Shown here in pieces: positions 1 to 7,622 of a stretch of DNA of 51,897 bases (position 1 is the stretch's first letter; every line of letters starts with the position of its first letter). Position numbers and translations under genes: made by a program. Under the pieces are notes generated by a model, which saw only the letters and a program-made list of their open reading frames with translations, was not told the origin of the DNA and made no database searches. Origin of the DNA: an uncultured Lysobacteraceae bacterium. GTDB taxonomy: Bacteria > Pseudomonadota > Gammaproteobacteria > Xanthomonadales > Xanthomonadaceae. Location: the NCBI GenBank assembly GCA_946480825.1, contig CAMLLG010000027.1, positions 1 to 51,897 of the forward strand, in the 5' to 3' direction.

Positions 1-72
1 GGAGCCGTCCGGCTTGACCTGGATGCGGACGTTGTAGTCCACCACGCGCTTGTAGCCGACGAGGATCTTCAT
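1..72 (-). CDS. etfB: Electron transfer flavoprotein subunit beta, N-terminal 24 residues (cut by window edge)
   Basis: Only the start of the gene is present, running off the left edge. The translated start MKILVGYKRVVDYNVRIQVK is the typical EtfB N-terminus. EtfB forms a heterodimer with EtfA, binds FAD/AMP and passes electrons from acyl-CoA and other flavin dehydrogenases to ETF-quinone oxidoreductase. The ATG at 70-72 has only a weak upstream purine stretch. It lies downstream of the GMC oxidoreductase on the same strand, and fadE, a dehydrogenase that could use ETF, is 4 kb away. Confidence 0.85.
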   Translation of the reverse strand, partial: MKILVGYKRVVDYNVRIQVKPDGS

Positions 73-136
73 CGTTCGGAATGTCCTGGGAGCGGGAGAG
101 GGGCCCGGGAACCGCGGTCGCGGACCAGGGCCGGAA

Positions 137-142
137 ATTTTA
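137..142 (-). promoter_or_regulatory. Candidate -10 hexamer for etfB
   Basis: TAAAAT on the minus strand, in the 124-base gap between the GMC oxidoreductase stop and etfB. I see no convincing -35 at 17 bases, so this is a weak prediction resting on the hexamer in an otherwise very GC-rich gap. Confidence 0.3.
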
Positions 143-196
143 GCGGTTCGGCGGGGCGGCCGCGACTTCGCGGGGCCTCGCCGGGGATGGCCGATG

Positions 197-1783
197 TCAG
201 GCGGCCAGGCCCCGGATCAGGTCGGCGGCGCGCTCGGCGATCATGATCGTGGGCGCGTTGGTGTTGCCGCCGATCAGGTTCGGCATCACCGAGGCGTCGA
301 TCACGCGCAGGCCCTCCACGCCGCGGACCCGCAGTTGCGGATCGACCACGGCGCCGGCGTCGCTGCCCATGCGGCAGGTGCCGATCGGGTGATAGACGGT
401 TTCGGCCTTGGCGCGGACGAAATCCGCCAGCGCGCTGTCGTCGAGGTCGTTGCGCTCGGGGAAGATCGGCCTGCCGCGATACCGGTCGAAAGCCTTCTGC
501 GCCAGGATCTCGCGCGAGAGCTTGGCGCATTCGACCATCATTTTCAGGTCGAAGCCTTCGTCGTCGCCGAGATAGTTCGCGAAGATCCGCGCCTTGTCGC
601 CGGCACGGTCGCTGACCAGCGAAATCCGGCCGCGGCTGCGCGGGCGCAGGAAGCAGGCGTGCAGGGTGTAGCCATCGCCCGGCAGGCGTCGACGGCCATG
701 GTCGTCGAGCATCGCGGGCACGAAATGGAACTGGATGTCGGCGCGATCGTCCGGCGCCAGCGCCGAGCGCGCGAAACCGCCGGCTTCGGCGACGTTGCTG
801 GTGCCCGGGCCGCGGCGGCCGCGCAGGTAATAATCGAAGGCGGTCTTGAGGTCGCTGATGCGGTCGTAGGTCACCCGTTCGGTCGAATGGAACAGGGTGC
901 AGATGTCGAGATGGTCCTGCAGGTTGCCGCCGACGCCGTCGAGGTCCGCCAGCACATCGATGCCCAGCCTGCGCAGATCGTCCGCGGGGCCGATGCCCGA
1001 CAGCATCAGCAACTGCGGCGAATTGATCGCGCCGCCGCAGAGCAGGACCTCGCGCGCGGCCGGCTGGTGGTGGCCCTGGCCGTTCATCGCATAGGTCACG
1101 CCGTTGGCGCGTCGCCCTTCGAACGTGATCCGGCCGACCTGCGCGCCGGTGTGCACGGTCAGGTTGGGCCGGGTGCGCACGGGGTTGAGGTAGGCCACGG
1201 CCGACGAGCAGCGCGCGCCATCGCGCTGGGTCACCTGATAGAAGCCGACGCCTTCCTGCACCGCGCCGTTGAAATCGGGGTTCTGCGCGATGCCGGCCTG
1301 TTGCGCGGCATCGATGAAGGCATGCGAGAGCGGGTTGGTGTAACGCAGGTCGGACACGGACAACGGACCATCGGCGCCGTGGAAGGCGTCGGCACCGCGG
1401 CCGTTGCGCTCCGATTTCCTGAAGTAGGGCAATACGTTGTTCCAGTGCCAGCCCTCCGCGCCCTGCGCGGCCCAGTCGTCGTAATCGCCGGCGACGCCGC
1501 GGATGTAGCACATCGCGTTGATCGAGCTGGAGCCGCCGAGCACCTTGCCGCGCGGCCACCACAGCGTGCGGTGGTTGAGATGCGGCTCGGCGACGGTGTT
1601 GTAGTCCCAGTTCACGCCTTTCTGGTTCACCAGTTTGGAGATCCCGGCGGGCATGTGGATGAAGGGGTGCCAGTCGCGCGGCCCGGCTTCGAGCAGCAAC
1701 ACCTTCACGGACGGGTCTTCGCTGAGCCGGTTGGCCAGCACGCAGCCTGCGGATCCGGCACCGATGATGATGTAATCGAACAC
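197..1783 (-). CDS. GMC-family FAD-dependent oxidoreductase (choline/alcohol dehydrogenase-like)
   Basis: 528 residues, the usual length for the BetA/AlkJ branch of the glucose-methanol-choline family. The N-terminus has the Rossmann FAD motif IIIGAGSAGCVLANRL followed by LLLEAGP; GGSSSINAMCYIRG near residue 90 is the GMC signature; the C-terminal YHPIGTCRMG carries the active-site His and NTNAPTIMIAERAADLI closes the FAD domain. It oxidises an alcohol, probably in the cytoplasm or membrane-associated; the substrate cannot be read from sequence. The start is GTG at 1783 with AAGG about 9 bases upstream. It is upstream of etfB on the same strand, but co-transcription is uncertain. Family sure, substrate unknown. 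Confidence 0.88.
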   Translation of the reverse strand: MFDYIIIGAGSAGCVLANRLSEDPSVKVLLLEAGPRDWHPFIHMPAGISKLVNQKGVNWDYNTVAEPHLNHRTLWWPRGKVLGGSSSINAMCYIRGVAGDYDDWAAQGAEGWHWNNVLPYFRKSERNGRGADAFHGADGPLSVSDLRYTNPLSHAFIDAAQQAGIAQNPDFNGAVQEGVGFYQVTQRDGARCSSAVAYLNPVRTRPNLTVHTGAQVGRITFEGRRANGVTYAMNGQGHHQPAAREVLLCGGAINSPQLLMLSGIGPADDLRRLGIDVLADLDGVGGNLQDHLDICTLFHSTERVTYDRISDLKTAFDYYLRGRRGPGTSNVAEAGGFARSALAPDDRADIQFHFVPAMLDDHGRRRLPGDGYTLHACFLRPRSRGRISLVSDRAGDKARIFANYLGDDEGFDLKMMVECAKLSREILAQKAFDRYRGRPIFPERNDLDDSALADFVRAKAETVYHPIGTCRMGSDAGAVVDPQLRVRGVEGLRVIDASVMPNLIGGNTNAPTIMIAERAADLIRGLAA

Positions 1784-1960
1784 GCACGAGCCTTGTGAAA
1801 TCGTATGCGGGCGACACTATGCCCGCGGCCTAGAGCAAACACTCCGGAAAATCGCCCTGCAGCGTATGGTGTCCGGGGGCGTTGGCGACGCGGGTGAGAG
1901 ATGTCGGATCGGCGGTTCGCGGGTAGAGTACCGGCTCCGCATTGCATGGTGAGGTGACGG

Positions 1961-3313
1961 ATGTCGCCCCAGCCCGAACCGGCCGCCGACGCATCCGCCG
2001 ATCCGCCGGCAGGCGCGCTCGGTCGTCTGCGCCAGGAACTGGCCGAGTCGCCGCCGCTGTGGTGGGCCCTGCTGTATTTCTTCAGTCTGCTCTGCGGGTA
2101 CTACGTACTGCGCCCGGTGCGCGATGCGATGGCCGCCTCCGGCGACCTGACCGCGGTTTTCCCCGATGCATGGATGGCGTGGGCGTTGGACCACGGATTC
2201 CAGCTCAAGGACTTCGTGCTGCAGGCATTGTTCACCGGCACTTTCCTGTCGATGCTGGTGTTGCAGCCGCTGTACGGGGCGCTGGTCTCGCGTTATCCCC
2301 GTCGGGTATTCCTGCCCGGACTGTATCTGATCTTCATCCTCTGCCTGATCGGCTTCTGGTGGATCTTCGACCGCGACGTCTCCGGCCGCGGCGCGCTGTT
2401 TTTCGTCTGGGTCGCGGTGTTCAACCTGTTCGCGGTGTCGGTGTTCTGGAGTTACATGGCCGATGTCTTCGACAACGACCACGCCAAGCGCGTCTACGGC
2501 TACATCGGCGCCGGCGGCACCATCGGTGCGCTGCTCGGCCCGGTGATCACCCGTCTGCTCGTGGATCGGGTCGGTATCGGCAGTCTGCTGCTGGTCTCCG
2601 CCGGTTTCCTGGTGGTGTGCCTGCTGTGCATCGTGCGCCTGCGGCCGTGGGCGTTGCGGCGCGAACGGCGCAGCGGTTATCCGGCGCCCGGCGAAGCGAT
2701 GGGCGGTTCGGTCTGGGCCGGGTTCCGGCTGGTGGCGAAGGAACCGATGCTGCGCGGCCTCGCGCTGCTGATGTTCTTCGGCGTGGGCGTGGGCACGTTG
2801 CTGTACAACGAACAGGCCGCGATCGTGAAACAGTTCTATCCCACGGCGGCGGAGGCGACGAAGTTCTACGCACGGATCGATTTCGCGATCAATCTGTGCA
2901 CCATCCTCGTCCAGATCTTCCTGACCCGATGGTTGCTGCGGCGCTACGGCGTGGGGCCGGTGCTGCTGATTCCCGCATTCGCCATCACGTTCGGTTATTG
3001 CCTGCTGGCGATGTCGCCGTTGCCGCTGTTGATCGCGGTGGTGCAGGTCGCCACGCGTTCGGGCGAATTCTCGCTGGGCAAACCGGGGCGCGAAACGCTC
3101 TATACCCGTGTCGACCGCGAATCGCGCTACAAGGCGAAGGCCTTCATCGATACCGCCGTGTATCGCGGCGGCGATCTGACCTATGTCTGGCTGCACAAAT
3201 GGCTGGCGATGTTCGGCAGCCGCATGGTGTTCGCGGCCGGCATCGGCATCGCCATCGCCATGACGCTGAGCGCTTGGCAGGTGATCCGCGCGCAGCGCAA
3301 ACTGCCGCCCTGA
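1961..3313 (+). CDS. MFS-like transporter of the NTP/NDP exchange (ADP/ATP translocase-like) group
   Basis: 450 residues with about a dozen hydrophobic segments. The first segment reads YFFSLLCGYYVLRPVRDAM, a hallmark of bacterial proteins related to plastid/rickettsial nucleotide translocases; YMADVFDNDHAKRVYGYIGAGG and the C-terminal VDRESRYKAKAFIDTAVYR are also typical. In free-living Xanthomonadales the substrate is unknown, and the name does not prove nucleotide transport. The ATG at 1961 has GGTGAGGTGA upstream, and TAGAGT at 1924-1929 could be a -10. The gene is divergent from the GMC gene and 59 bases ahead of the DUF1304 gene, so the two may form an operon. Confidence 0.75.
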   Translation: MSPQPEPAADASADPPAGALGRLRQELAESPPLWWALLYFFSLLCGYYVLRPVRDAMAASGDLTAVFPDAWMAWALDHGFQLKDFVLQALFTGTFLSMLVLQPLYGALVSRYPRRVFLPGLYLIFILCLIGFWWIFDRDVSGRGALFFVWVAVFNLFAVSVFWSYMADVFDNDHAKRVYGYIGAGGTIGALLGPVITRLLVDRVGIGSLLLVSAGFLVVCLLCIVRLRPWALRRERRSGYPAPGEAMGGSVWAGFRLVAKEPMLRGLALLMFFGVGVGTLLYNEQAAIVKQFYPTAAEATKFYARIDFAINLCTILVQIFLTRWLLRRYGVGPVLLIPAFAITFGYCLLAMSPLPLLIAVVQVATRSGEFSLGKPGRETLYTRVDRESRYKAKAFIDTAVYRGGDLTYVWLHKWLAMFGSRMVFAAGIGIAIAMTLSAWQVIRAQRKLPP

Positions 3314-3372
3314 CGCACGCGTTTTTACCGACCGCCGCGCCTGCGGCCAGAATCTTCCGAAAGGACCCGACG

Positions 3373-3726
3373 ATGTCGACGATTGCGATGGCCCTGATCG
3401 TGCTGGTGGCGCTGCTGCACGTGTGGTTTCTGGTGCTCGAAATGTTTCTGTGGACCCGGCCGTTGGGCATGAAGACGTTCCGCAACACGCCCGAGAAGGC
3501 AGAGATCACGAAAGTGCTCGCGGCGAACCAGGGCCTGTACAACGGTTTCCTCGCTGCGGGTCTGCTGTGGGCCGGATTCGCCGGCAAACAGGACGTGGCG
3601 TTGTTCTTCCTCGGCTGCGTCGTGATCGCTGCGCTCTATGGTGCGTGGAGCGTCAGCAGGCGCATCTTCTACGTGCAGGGCGTGCCGGCGCTGGCGGCGA
3701 TCGCCGCGGTGCTTCTGCTGCGCTGA
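3373..3726 (+). CDS. DUF1304 family small membrane protein
   Basis: 117 residues with four hydrophobic segments (about 3-23, 50-70, 73-92, 97-116). The pattern H-x-x-F-x-x-E-M-F-x-W at 15-26 followed by NQGLYNGFLAAGL is characteristic of the DUF1304 family, whose function is not known. An AAAGGA ribosome binding site sits 8 bases before ATG 3373. It probably shares a transcript with the upstream transporter. It converges on the hotdog-fold gene with 24 bases between the stop codons. Confidence 0.8.
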   Translation: MSTIAMALIVLVALLHVWFLVLEMFLWTRPLGMKTFRNTPEKAEITKVLAANQGLYNGFLAAGLLWAGFAGKQDVALFFLGCVVIAALYGAWSVSRRIFYVQGVPALAAIAAVLLLR

Positions 3727-3750
3727 GGCGCTCGACGGCCGCCGCTGCGT

Positions 3751-4251
3751 TCAACGATTCGGCGACGATTGTTTCGGCGACGATCGTCGTTTCGGCGACA
3801 TCCACATCGAAATCGTGGCCCGGAAGACGGTCTCGCCCGCGGGATCGGTCACCACGATCTGCGCAGGCAGTTCGTAGCCGCTGTCGGATGCGACGATCGG
3901 AGTCGCCGGCGTCGCCACGGCGCGCATCGTGCCCACGGCCTTCTTCACGTACTCGACGGTCATGCCCTTGGGAATCCAGCGCATGCCCTCGGGCAGGCTG
4001 GCCTCGGTCATCATGCCGCCCACGAGTTCGGCGAGATTGCACAGCGCGATCGCGTGCACGGTGCCGAGATGATTGGTGACCTTGCGACGGTGGCGCAGGG
4101 TCGCTTCGCAGCGACCGGGTTCCAGCACGGTGATGCGCGGGCCGATGCTGCCGAAATAGGGCGCCTTGAAACAGATGGCGCGGGTGAACAGCCACTGCCC
4201 GGCGGGCCAGCGGCGCATGCGTTCGTAGAGCGCGAGAGTCTTGTTGGCCAC
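3751..4251 (-). CDS. Hotdog-fold protein, DUF4442/thioesterase-like
   Basis: 166 residues starting at GTG 4251, chosen because GGAGC lies 7 bases upstream and the reading begins VANKTLALYERMRRWPAG. The segment VTNHLGTVHAIALCNLAELVGGMM is the conserved core helix of the DUF4442/YiiD-type hotdog fold, related to acyl-CoA thioesterases. The likely role is hydrolysis of an acyl thioester, fitting its position right behind fadE, but no substrate is evident. The last 16 residues are encoded by an imperfect repeat (see findings). A terminator for fadE ends where this gene's ribosome binding site starts. Confidence 0.75.
   Translation of the reverse strand: MANKTLALYERMRRWPAGQWLFTRAICFKAPYFGSIGPRITVLEPGRCEATLRHRRKVTNHLGTVHAIALCNLAELVGGMMTEASLPEGMRWIPKGMTVEYVKKAVGTMRAVATPATPIVASDSGYELPAQIVVTDPAGETVFRATISMWMSPKRRSSPKQSSPNR
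3758..3801. repeat. Three near-identical 12-base units in the 3' end of the hotdog gene
   Basis: TTCGGCGACGAT at 3758-3769 and 3773-3784, and TTCGGCGACAT at 3791-3801. The offsets (15 and 18) are multiples of three, so on the minus strand they encode an SPK/SPK/SPN tail without frameshift. Confidence 0.8.
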
Positions 4252-4268
4252 GGGCCGTGCTCCAAAAA

Positions 4269-4293
4269 GAACGGCGGGTCGAGCCCGCCGTTC
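4269..4293 (-). terminator. Rho-independent terminator after fadE
   Basis: The stem GAACGGCGGG/CCCGCCGTTC (10 bp, 5-base loop) lies 33 bases after the fadE stop. On the minus strand it is followed by TTTTT at 4268-4264. That U-tract runs directly into GGAGC, the ribosome binding site of the next gene. Confidence 0.85.
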
Positions 4294-4325
4294 GTGTCCT
4301 TGCCTGATGCGATATCGCGTCCGTC

Positions 4326-6800
4326 TCAGGCCGCGGCGCGGTGCGCCTTGGTCTGCTTGCCGTCGACGTAACCGGCCGAGCGCAGTTCCCACGATTCGAA
4401 ATCGTCGACCATGATCGTGTCCAGAGTGATCTCGCGCAGCTCTTCCAGCTGCCTGCGCTCTTCGGCCGTGATCCAGCCTTCGCGAACGCCTTCGTCGAGC
4501 TGGGCGGCGAAATCCAGGGCTTGGATGTCGCTGTTCTTCAAGGCCTTGAGGAACTTGCGCTCCACCGGCTCGGCCAGGATCACCTTGGGCAGATAGCTGT
4601 TCACGCGTGCGGCGGGATTGCGTTCGCCGGGCTCCAGGAACAGATCCTTGGCGAGACGGTCGCGGGCTTCGCACGGCGTCATCAGCAGGCTGGCGGCGCG
4701 ATGGCCCAGGCGATCGCTCGGCGCTTCGGCGCGACGGCCCCACGGGAAGATCACCGCCCACAGCAGCCAACCGACCGGGCGGATCGGGAAGTTGCGCAGC
4801 GCGCCCGACAGCGCCAGTTCGATCTTGTGGATCGCATCGTGGAAGGCCCAGGCCAGCAGCGGATGATCGGCGATCGGACGGCCCTGGTCTTCGTAGCGCT
4901 TCAGCATCGCGCTGGCGATGTACAGCTGGCTGAGCACGTCGCCGAGGCGGCCGGACAGCGATTCCTTGAATTTCAGCTTGCCGCCGAGCAGCAGCATCGA
5001 GGTGTCGGCCATCACCGACAGCGCCGCCGAATAGCGATTGAGTTTGCGATAGCAGCGACGGGTGTATTCGCCGCCCGGCGTGGTGCCGATGCGGCTGCCG
5101 GTGAAGCCAAACCACCACGCGCGGACCGCGTTCGAGATCGCGTAGCTGATGTGGCCGAACAGGGCGTGGTCGAACTGGTCGATGCGCTCCTTCGGGTTCT
5201 CCAGCTGCGCCGATTTCATTTCCTTCATCACCCACGGGTGGCAGAGGATCGCGCCCTGACCGAAGATCATCAGGCTGCGGGTCATGATGTTGGCGCCTTC
5301 GACCGTGATCGCGATCGGCACCGACTGCCAATTGCGTCCTGCGTAGTTGCGCGGGCCGAGGATGATGCCCTTGCCGCCATGGATGTCCATCACGTCGCGC
5401 GCGACTTCACGGCTCATCTCGGTGCAGTGGTACTTGGCGATGGTGGACGGTACCGCCGGGTTCTCGCCGCGGGCGACCGCGGCCGCGGTCGCTTCCGACA
5501 AGGCGCTGCAGGCATACGCGCGGCCACCGATGCGGGCCAGCGCTTCCTCGACGCCTTCGAAGCGGCCGACCGACAGGCCGAACTGCTTGCGGATGCGCGC
5601 GTAGGCGCCGGTCACGATCGCGCCCATCTTGGCGCCGCCGCTGGCGGTGGAAGGCAGCGTGATGGAGCGTCCGATCGACAGGCATTCCATCAGCATCCGC
5701 CAGCCCTGGCCGGCGTACTCTTCGCCGCCGATCAACTGGCTCAGCGGAACGAACACGTCCTTGCCGATGATCGGACCGTTCTGGAACGGCGCGTTGAGCG
5801 GGAAATGGCGACGGCCGATCTCCAGGCCGGCGGCGTCGCGCGGCACCAGCGCCAGCGAGATGCCGATGTCGCGCTTGTCGCCGAGCAGACCGTCCGGATC
5901 GTACATGCGGAACGCGACGCCGATCAGGGTCGCCACCGGCGCCAAGGTGATGTAGCGCTTGTTGAGCGTCAGCCGGATGCCGAGCACGTTCGCGCCGTTC
6001 CATTCGCCCATGCCGACGATGCCGTAGTCGGGAATGGAAGTGGCGTCGGAGCCGGCGAACGGTCCGGTCAGCGCGAAGCAGGGGATCTCGCGGCCGTCGG
6101 CGAGACGCGGCAGGTAATGGCGTTTCTGCTCCTCGGTGCCGTAATGCATCAGCAGTTCGGCCGGGCCCAGCGAATTGGGCACGCCGACGGTGGAGCTGAG
6201 CACGGACGAGATCGGCGCGAGTTTCTGGATGACCTTGTGGTTCATCAGCGCCGAGAAGCCGAGACCGCCGTATTCCTTCGGAATGTTGAGGCCGAAGAAC
6301 TTGTGCTGTTTCAGATAGTCCCAGAGTTCCGGCGGCAGGTCGGCGCGGACGTGGGTGATGTCCCAGTCGTCCGTCATCCGGCAGGCGTCTTCGACCGGCC
6401 CGTCGAGATAGGCCTGTTCCTCGTCGCTCAGCTCGGGTTTGGGCAGCGAGAGCAGCTTGTTCCAGTCGGGCTTGCCCGAAAACAGTTCGCCCTCGAAACC
6501 GACGGTGCCCGATTCCAGCGCCGTGCGCTCGGTATCGGACAACGGCGGCAGCAGCCGGGTGTAGAACTTGAGCAGCGGCCCGGTGATCAACGCCTTGCGC
6601 ACGGGCGGGATCAGCATCGGGATCGCGACCACCGCCAGGAGGCCGGCGGCGACCAGGGTGGCCGTCTGGTTCGCGCCCAGGAACCAGCAGCCGACCAGCA
6701 GCGTGGCGGCGATCGCGGTCCACACCGCCAGGCGCAGGCGGTGATAGGCGCAGAAGGCCGTGGCGAGGAAGAGTGCGACGAAGGGAATGGCGATGCTCAT
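4326..6800 (-). CDS. fadE: Acyl-CoA dehydrogenase, FadE type
   Basis: 824 residues (E. coli FadE is 814). It catalyses the first, FAD-dependent step of fatty-acid beta-oxidation, acyl-CoA to trans-2-enoyl-CoA, and passes electrons to ETF. Residues 1-75 hold membrane segments, as in FadE. The dehydrogenase core follows: DITHVRADLP, FFGLNIPKEYGGLGFSA, FALTGPFAGSDA (substrate/FAD loop), DIHGGKGIILGPRNY and VEGANIMTRSLMIFGQGA. A roughly 200-residue FadE C-terminal domain completes it. Start at ATG 6800 (MSIAIPFV) with CGGAGC upstream; upstream in-frame codons precede the predicted transcription start. Divergent from a TetR regulator that likely controls it. Confidence 0.93.
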   Translation of the reverse strand: MSIAIPFVALFLATAFCAYHRLRLAVWTAIAATLLVGCWFLGANQTATLVAAGLLAVVAIPMLIPPVRKALITGPLLKFYTRLLPPLSDTERTALESGTVGFEGELFSGKPDWNKLLSLPKPELSDEEQAYLDGPVEDACRMTDDWDITHVRADLPPELWDYLKQHKFFGLNIPKEYGGLGFSALMNHKVIQKLAPISSVLSSTVGVPNSLGPAELLMHYGTEEQKRHYLPRLADGREIPCFALTGPFAGSDATSIPDYGIVGMGEWNGANVLGIRLTLNKRYITLAPVATLIGVAFRMYDPDGLLGDKRDIGISLALVPRDAAGLEIGRRHFPLNAPFQNGPIIGKDVFVPLSQLIGGEEYAGQGWRMLMECLSIGRSITLPSTASGGAKMGAIVTGAYARIRKQFGLSVGRFEGVEEALARIGGRAYACSALSEATAAAVARGENPAVPSTIAKYHCTEMSREVARDVMDIHGGKGIILGPRNYAGRNWQSVPIAITVEGANIMTRSLMIFGQGAILCHPWVMKEMKSAQLENPKERIDQFDHALFGHISYAISNAVRAWWFGFTGSRIGTTPGGEYTRRCYRKLNRYSAALSVMADTSMLLLGGKLKFKESLSGRLGDVLSQLYIASAMLKRYEDQGRPIADHPLLAWAFHDAIHKIELALSGALRNFPIRPVGWLLWAVIFPWGRRAEAPSDRLGHRAASLLMTPCEARDRLAKDLFLEPGERNPAARVNSYLPKVILAEPVERKFLKALKNSDIQALDFAAQLDEGVREGWITAEERRQLEELREITLDTIMVDDFESWELRSAGYVDGKQTKAHRAAA

Positions 6801-6890
6801 GACTGCGCTCCGGTGAGCTTCGTGTCGACATGGGGCGGGGCGTGCTGATACGGCCCGCGTGAGACAGCGGAGGAGCGCCGCTCGGGCTGC

Positions 6891-6910
6891 TCCATACGCC
6901 GAAGTATGGA
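6891..6910. promoter_or_regulatory. Operator-like palindrome over the fadE -10
   Basis: Perfect inverted repeat TCCATAC-6-GTATGGA. The right arm overlaps the predicted fadE -10 (6903-6908, minus strand). It has the size of a TetR-family operator, and the divergent tetR gene is the obvious candidate to bind it. Confidence 0.6.
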
Positions 6911-6932
6911 TTCGCTTTTCGCCGAATGTCAA
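6903..6932 (-). promoter_or_regulatory. fadE promoter
   Basis: On the minus strand a consensus -35 TTGACA (6932-6927), an 18-base spacer and -10 CATACT (6908-6903). The transcript would start near 6896, leaving a leader of roughly 95 bases before fadE. Confidence 0.6.
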
Positions 6933-6989
6933 TGTGCCGGGAAACCTCGGGAATTCTGTTTGCAATCGTAGTCAAACGATACTTTTCCG

Positions 6990-7011
6990 AACCGTTCCGT
7001 ATGGTTACACT
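6990..7011 (+). promoter_or_regulatory. tetR promoter with embedded palindrome, leaderless geometry
   Basis: The -10 TACACT at 7006-7011 ends 6 bases before ATG 7018, so the message probably starts at or next to the start codon; no Shine-Dalgarno is present. The imperfect palindrome AACCGTTCCGTATGGTT at 6990-7006 lies between the weak -35 (TTTTCC, 6983-6988) and the -10, and shares the half-site GTATGG with the fadE operator. A third inverted repeat ATCGT/ACGAT is at 6965-6980. Confidence 0.5.
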
Positions 7012-7017
7012 ACTGTC

Positions 7018-7614
7018 ATGAACGACATCGCCGCCAAAACCGAACGCAACGGCCGCCTGAGCGCGGAAGACTGGGCGCAGGCCGCCCTCGACCTCATCGC
7101 CGAACAGGGCGTGGCCTCGGTGGCGGTCGAACCGCTGGCCCGCCGCCTCGGGGTCACCAAGGGCAGCTTCTACTGGCATTTCCCCTCCCGCGACGCGCTG
7201 CTCTCGGCTGCGCTGGAACGCTGGGAAGCGGTGGAGCAGGAAAGCGTCTTCGGTCAGCTCGAAGCGGTGAGCGATCCGCGTCAACGTCTGCGCGCGCTGA
7301 TCCAGCTGGTCGCGCACGAAGTGAAGTCGCACAAGATCTACAGCGAACTGTTGAAAGCGCTGGATCATCCCGCGGTGGGGCCGGTGATCGGCCGCGTGTC
7401 GCAGCGCCGTCTCGACTATCTCGCCGCGTCTTTCCGCCAGGCCGGGCTGGGACGCACCGATGCGCAGCATCGCGGGCGCCTGGCGTACGCCGCCTACGTC
7501 GGCTTCCTGCAGCTCAGCATGCAGTTGCACCCGCGTCTGGCCCACGACGAGTTCGAAGACTATGTCGAACACGTGATGGAAACCCTGATCCCTCCCGTCA
7601 TTCGAAACGCCTGA
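7018..7614 (+). CDS. TetR/AcrR family transcriptional regulator, likely of fadE
   Basis: 198 residues. The N-terminal DNA-binding domain is clear: WAQAALDLIAEQGVASVAVEPLA then the recognition helix region RRLGVTKGSFYWHFPSRDAL (about 22-62). The C-terminal ligand domain is helical and unassigned. Divergent from fadE with palindromes on both predicted promoters, so repression of fadE and of itself, relieved by an acyl-CoA, is the natural inference. It is 8 bases upstream of pckG on the same strand, which could link fatty-acid oxidation to gluconeogenesis. Confidence 0.85.
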   Translation: MNDIAAKTERNGRLSAEDWAQAALDLIAEQGVASVAVEPLARRLGVTKGSFYWHFPSRDALLSAALERWEAVEQESVFGQLEAVSDPRQRLRALIQLVAHEVKSHKIYSELLKALDHPAVGPVIGRVSQRRLDYLAASFRQAGLGRTDAQHRGRLAYAAYVGFLQLSMQLHPRLAHDEFEDYVEHVMETLIPPVIRNA

Positions 7615-7622
7615 GCCTCCGC

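Noticed and set aside
4341..6848. Plus-strand open frame of over 800 codons opposite fadE
   Set aside because: Shadow of fadE codon bias; no family motifs and no ribosome binding site.
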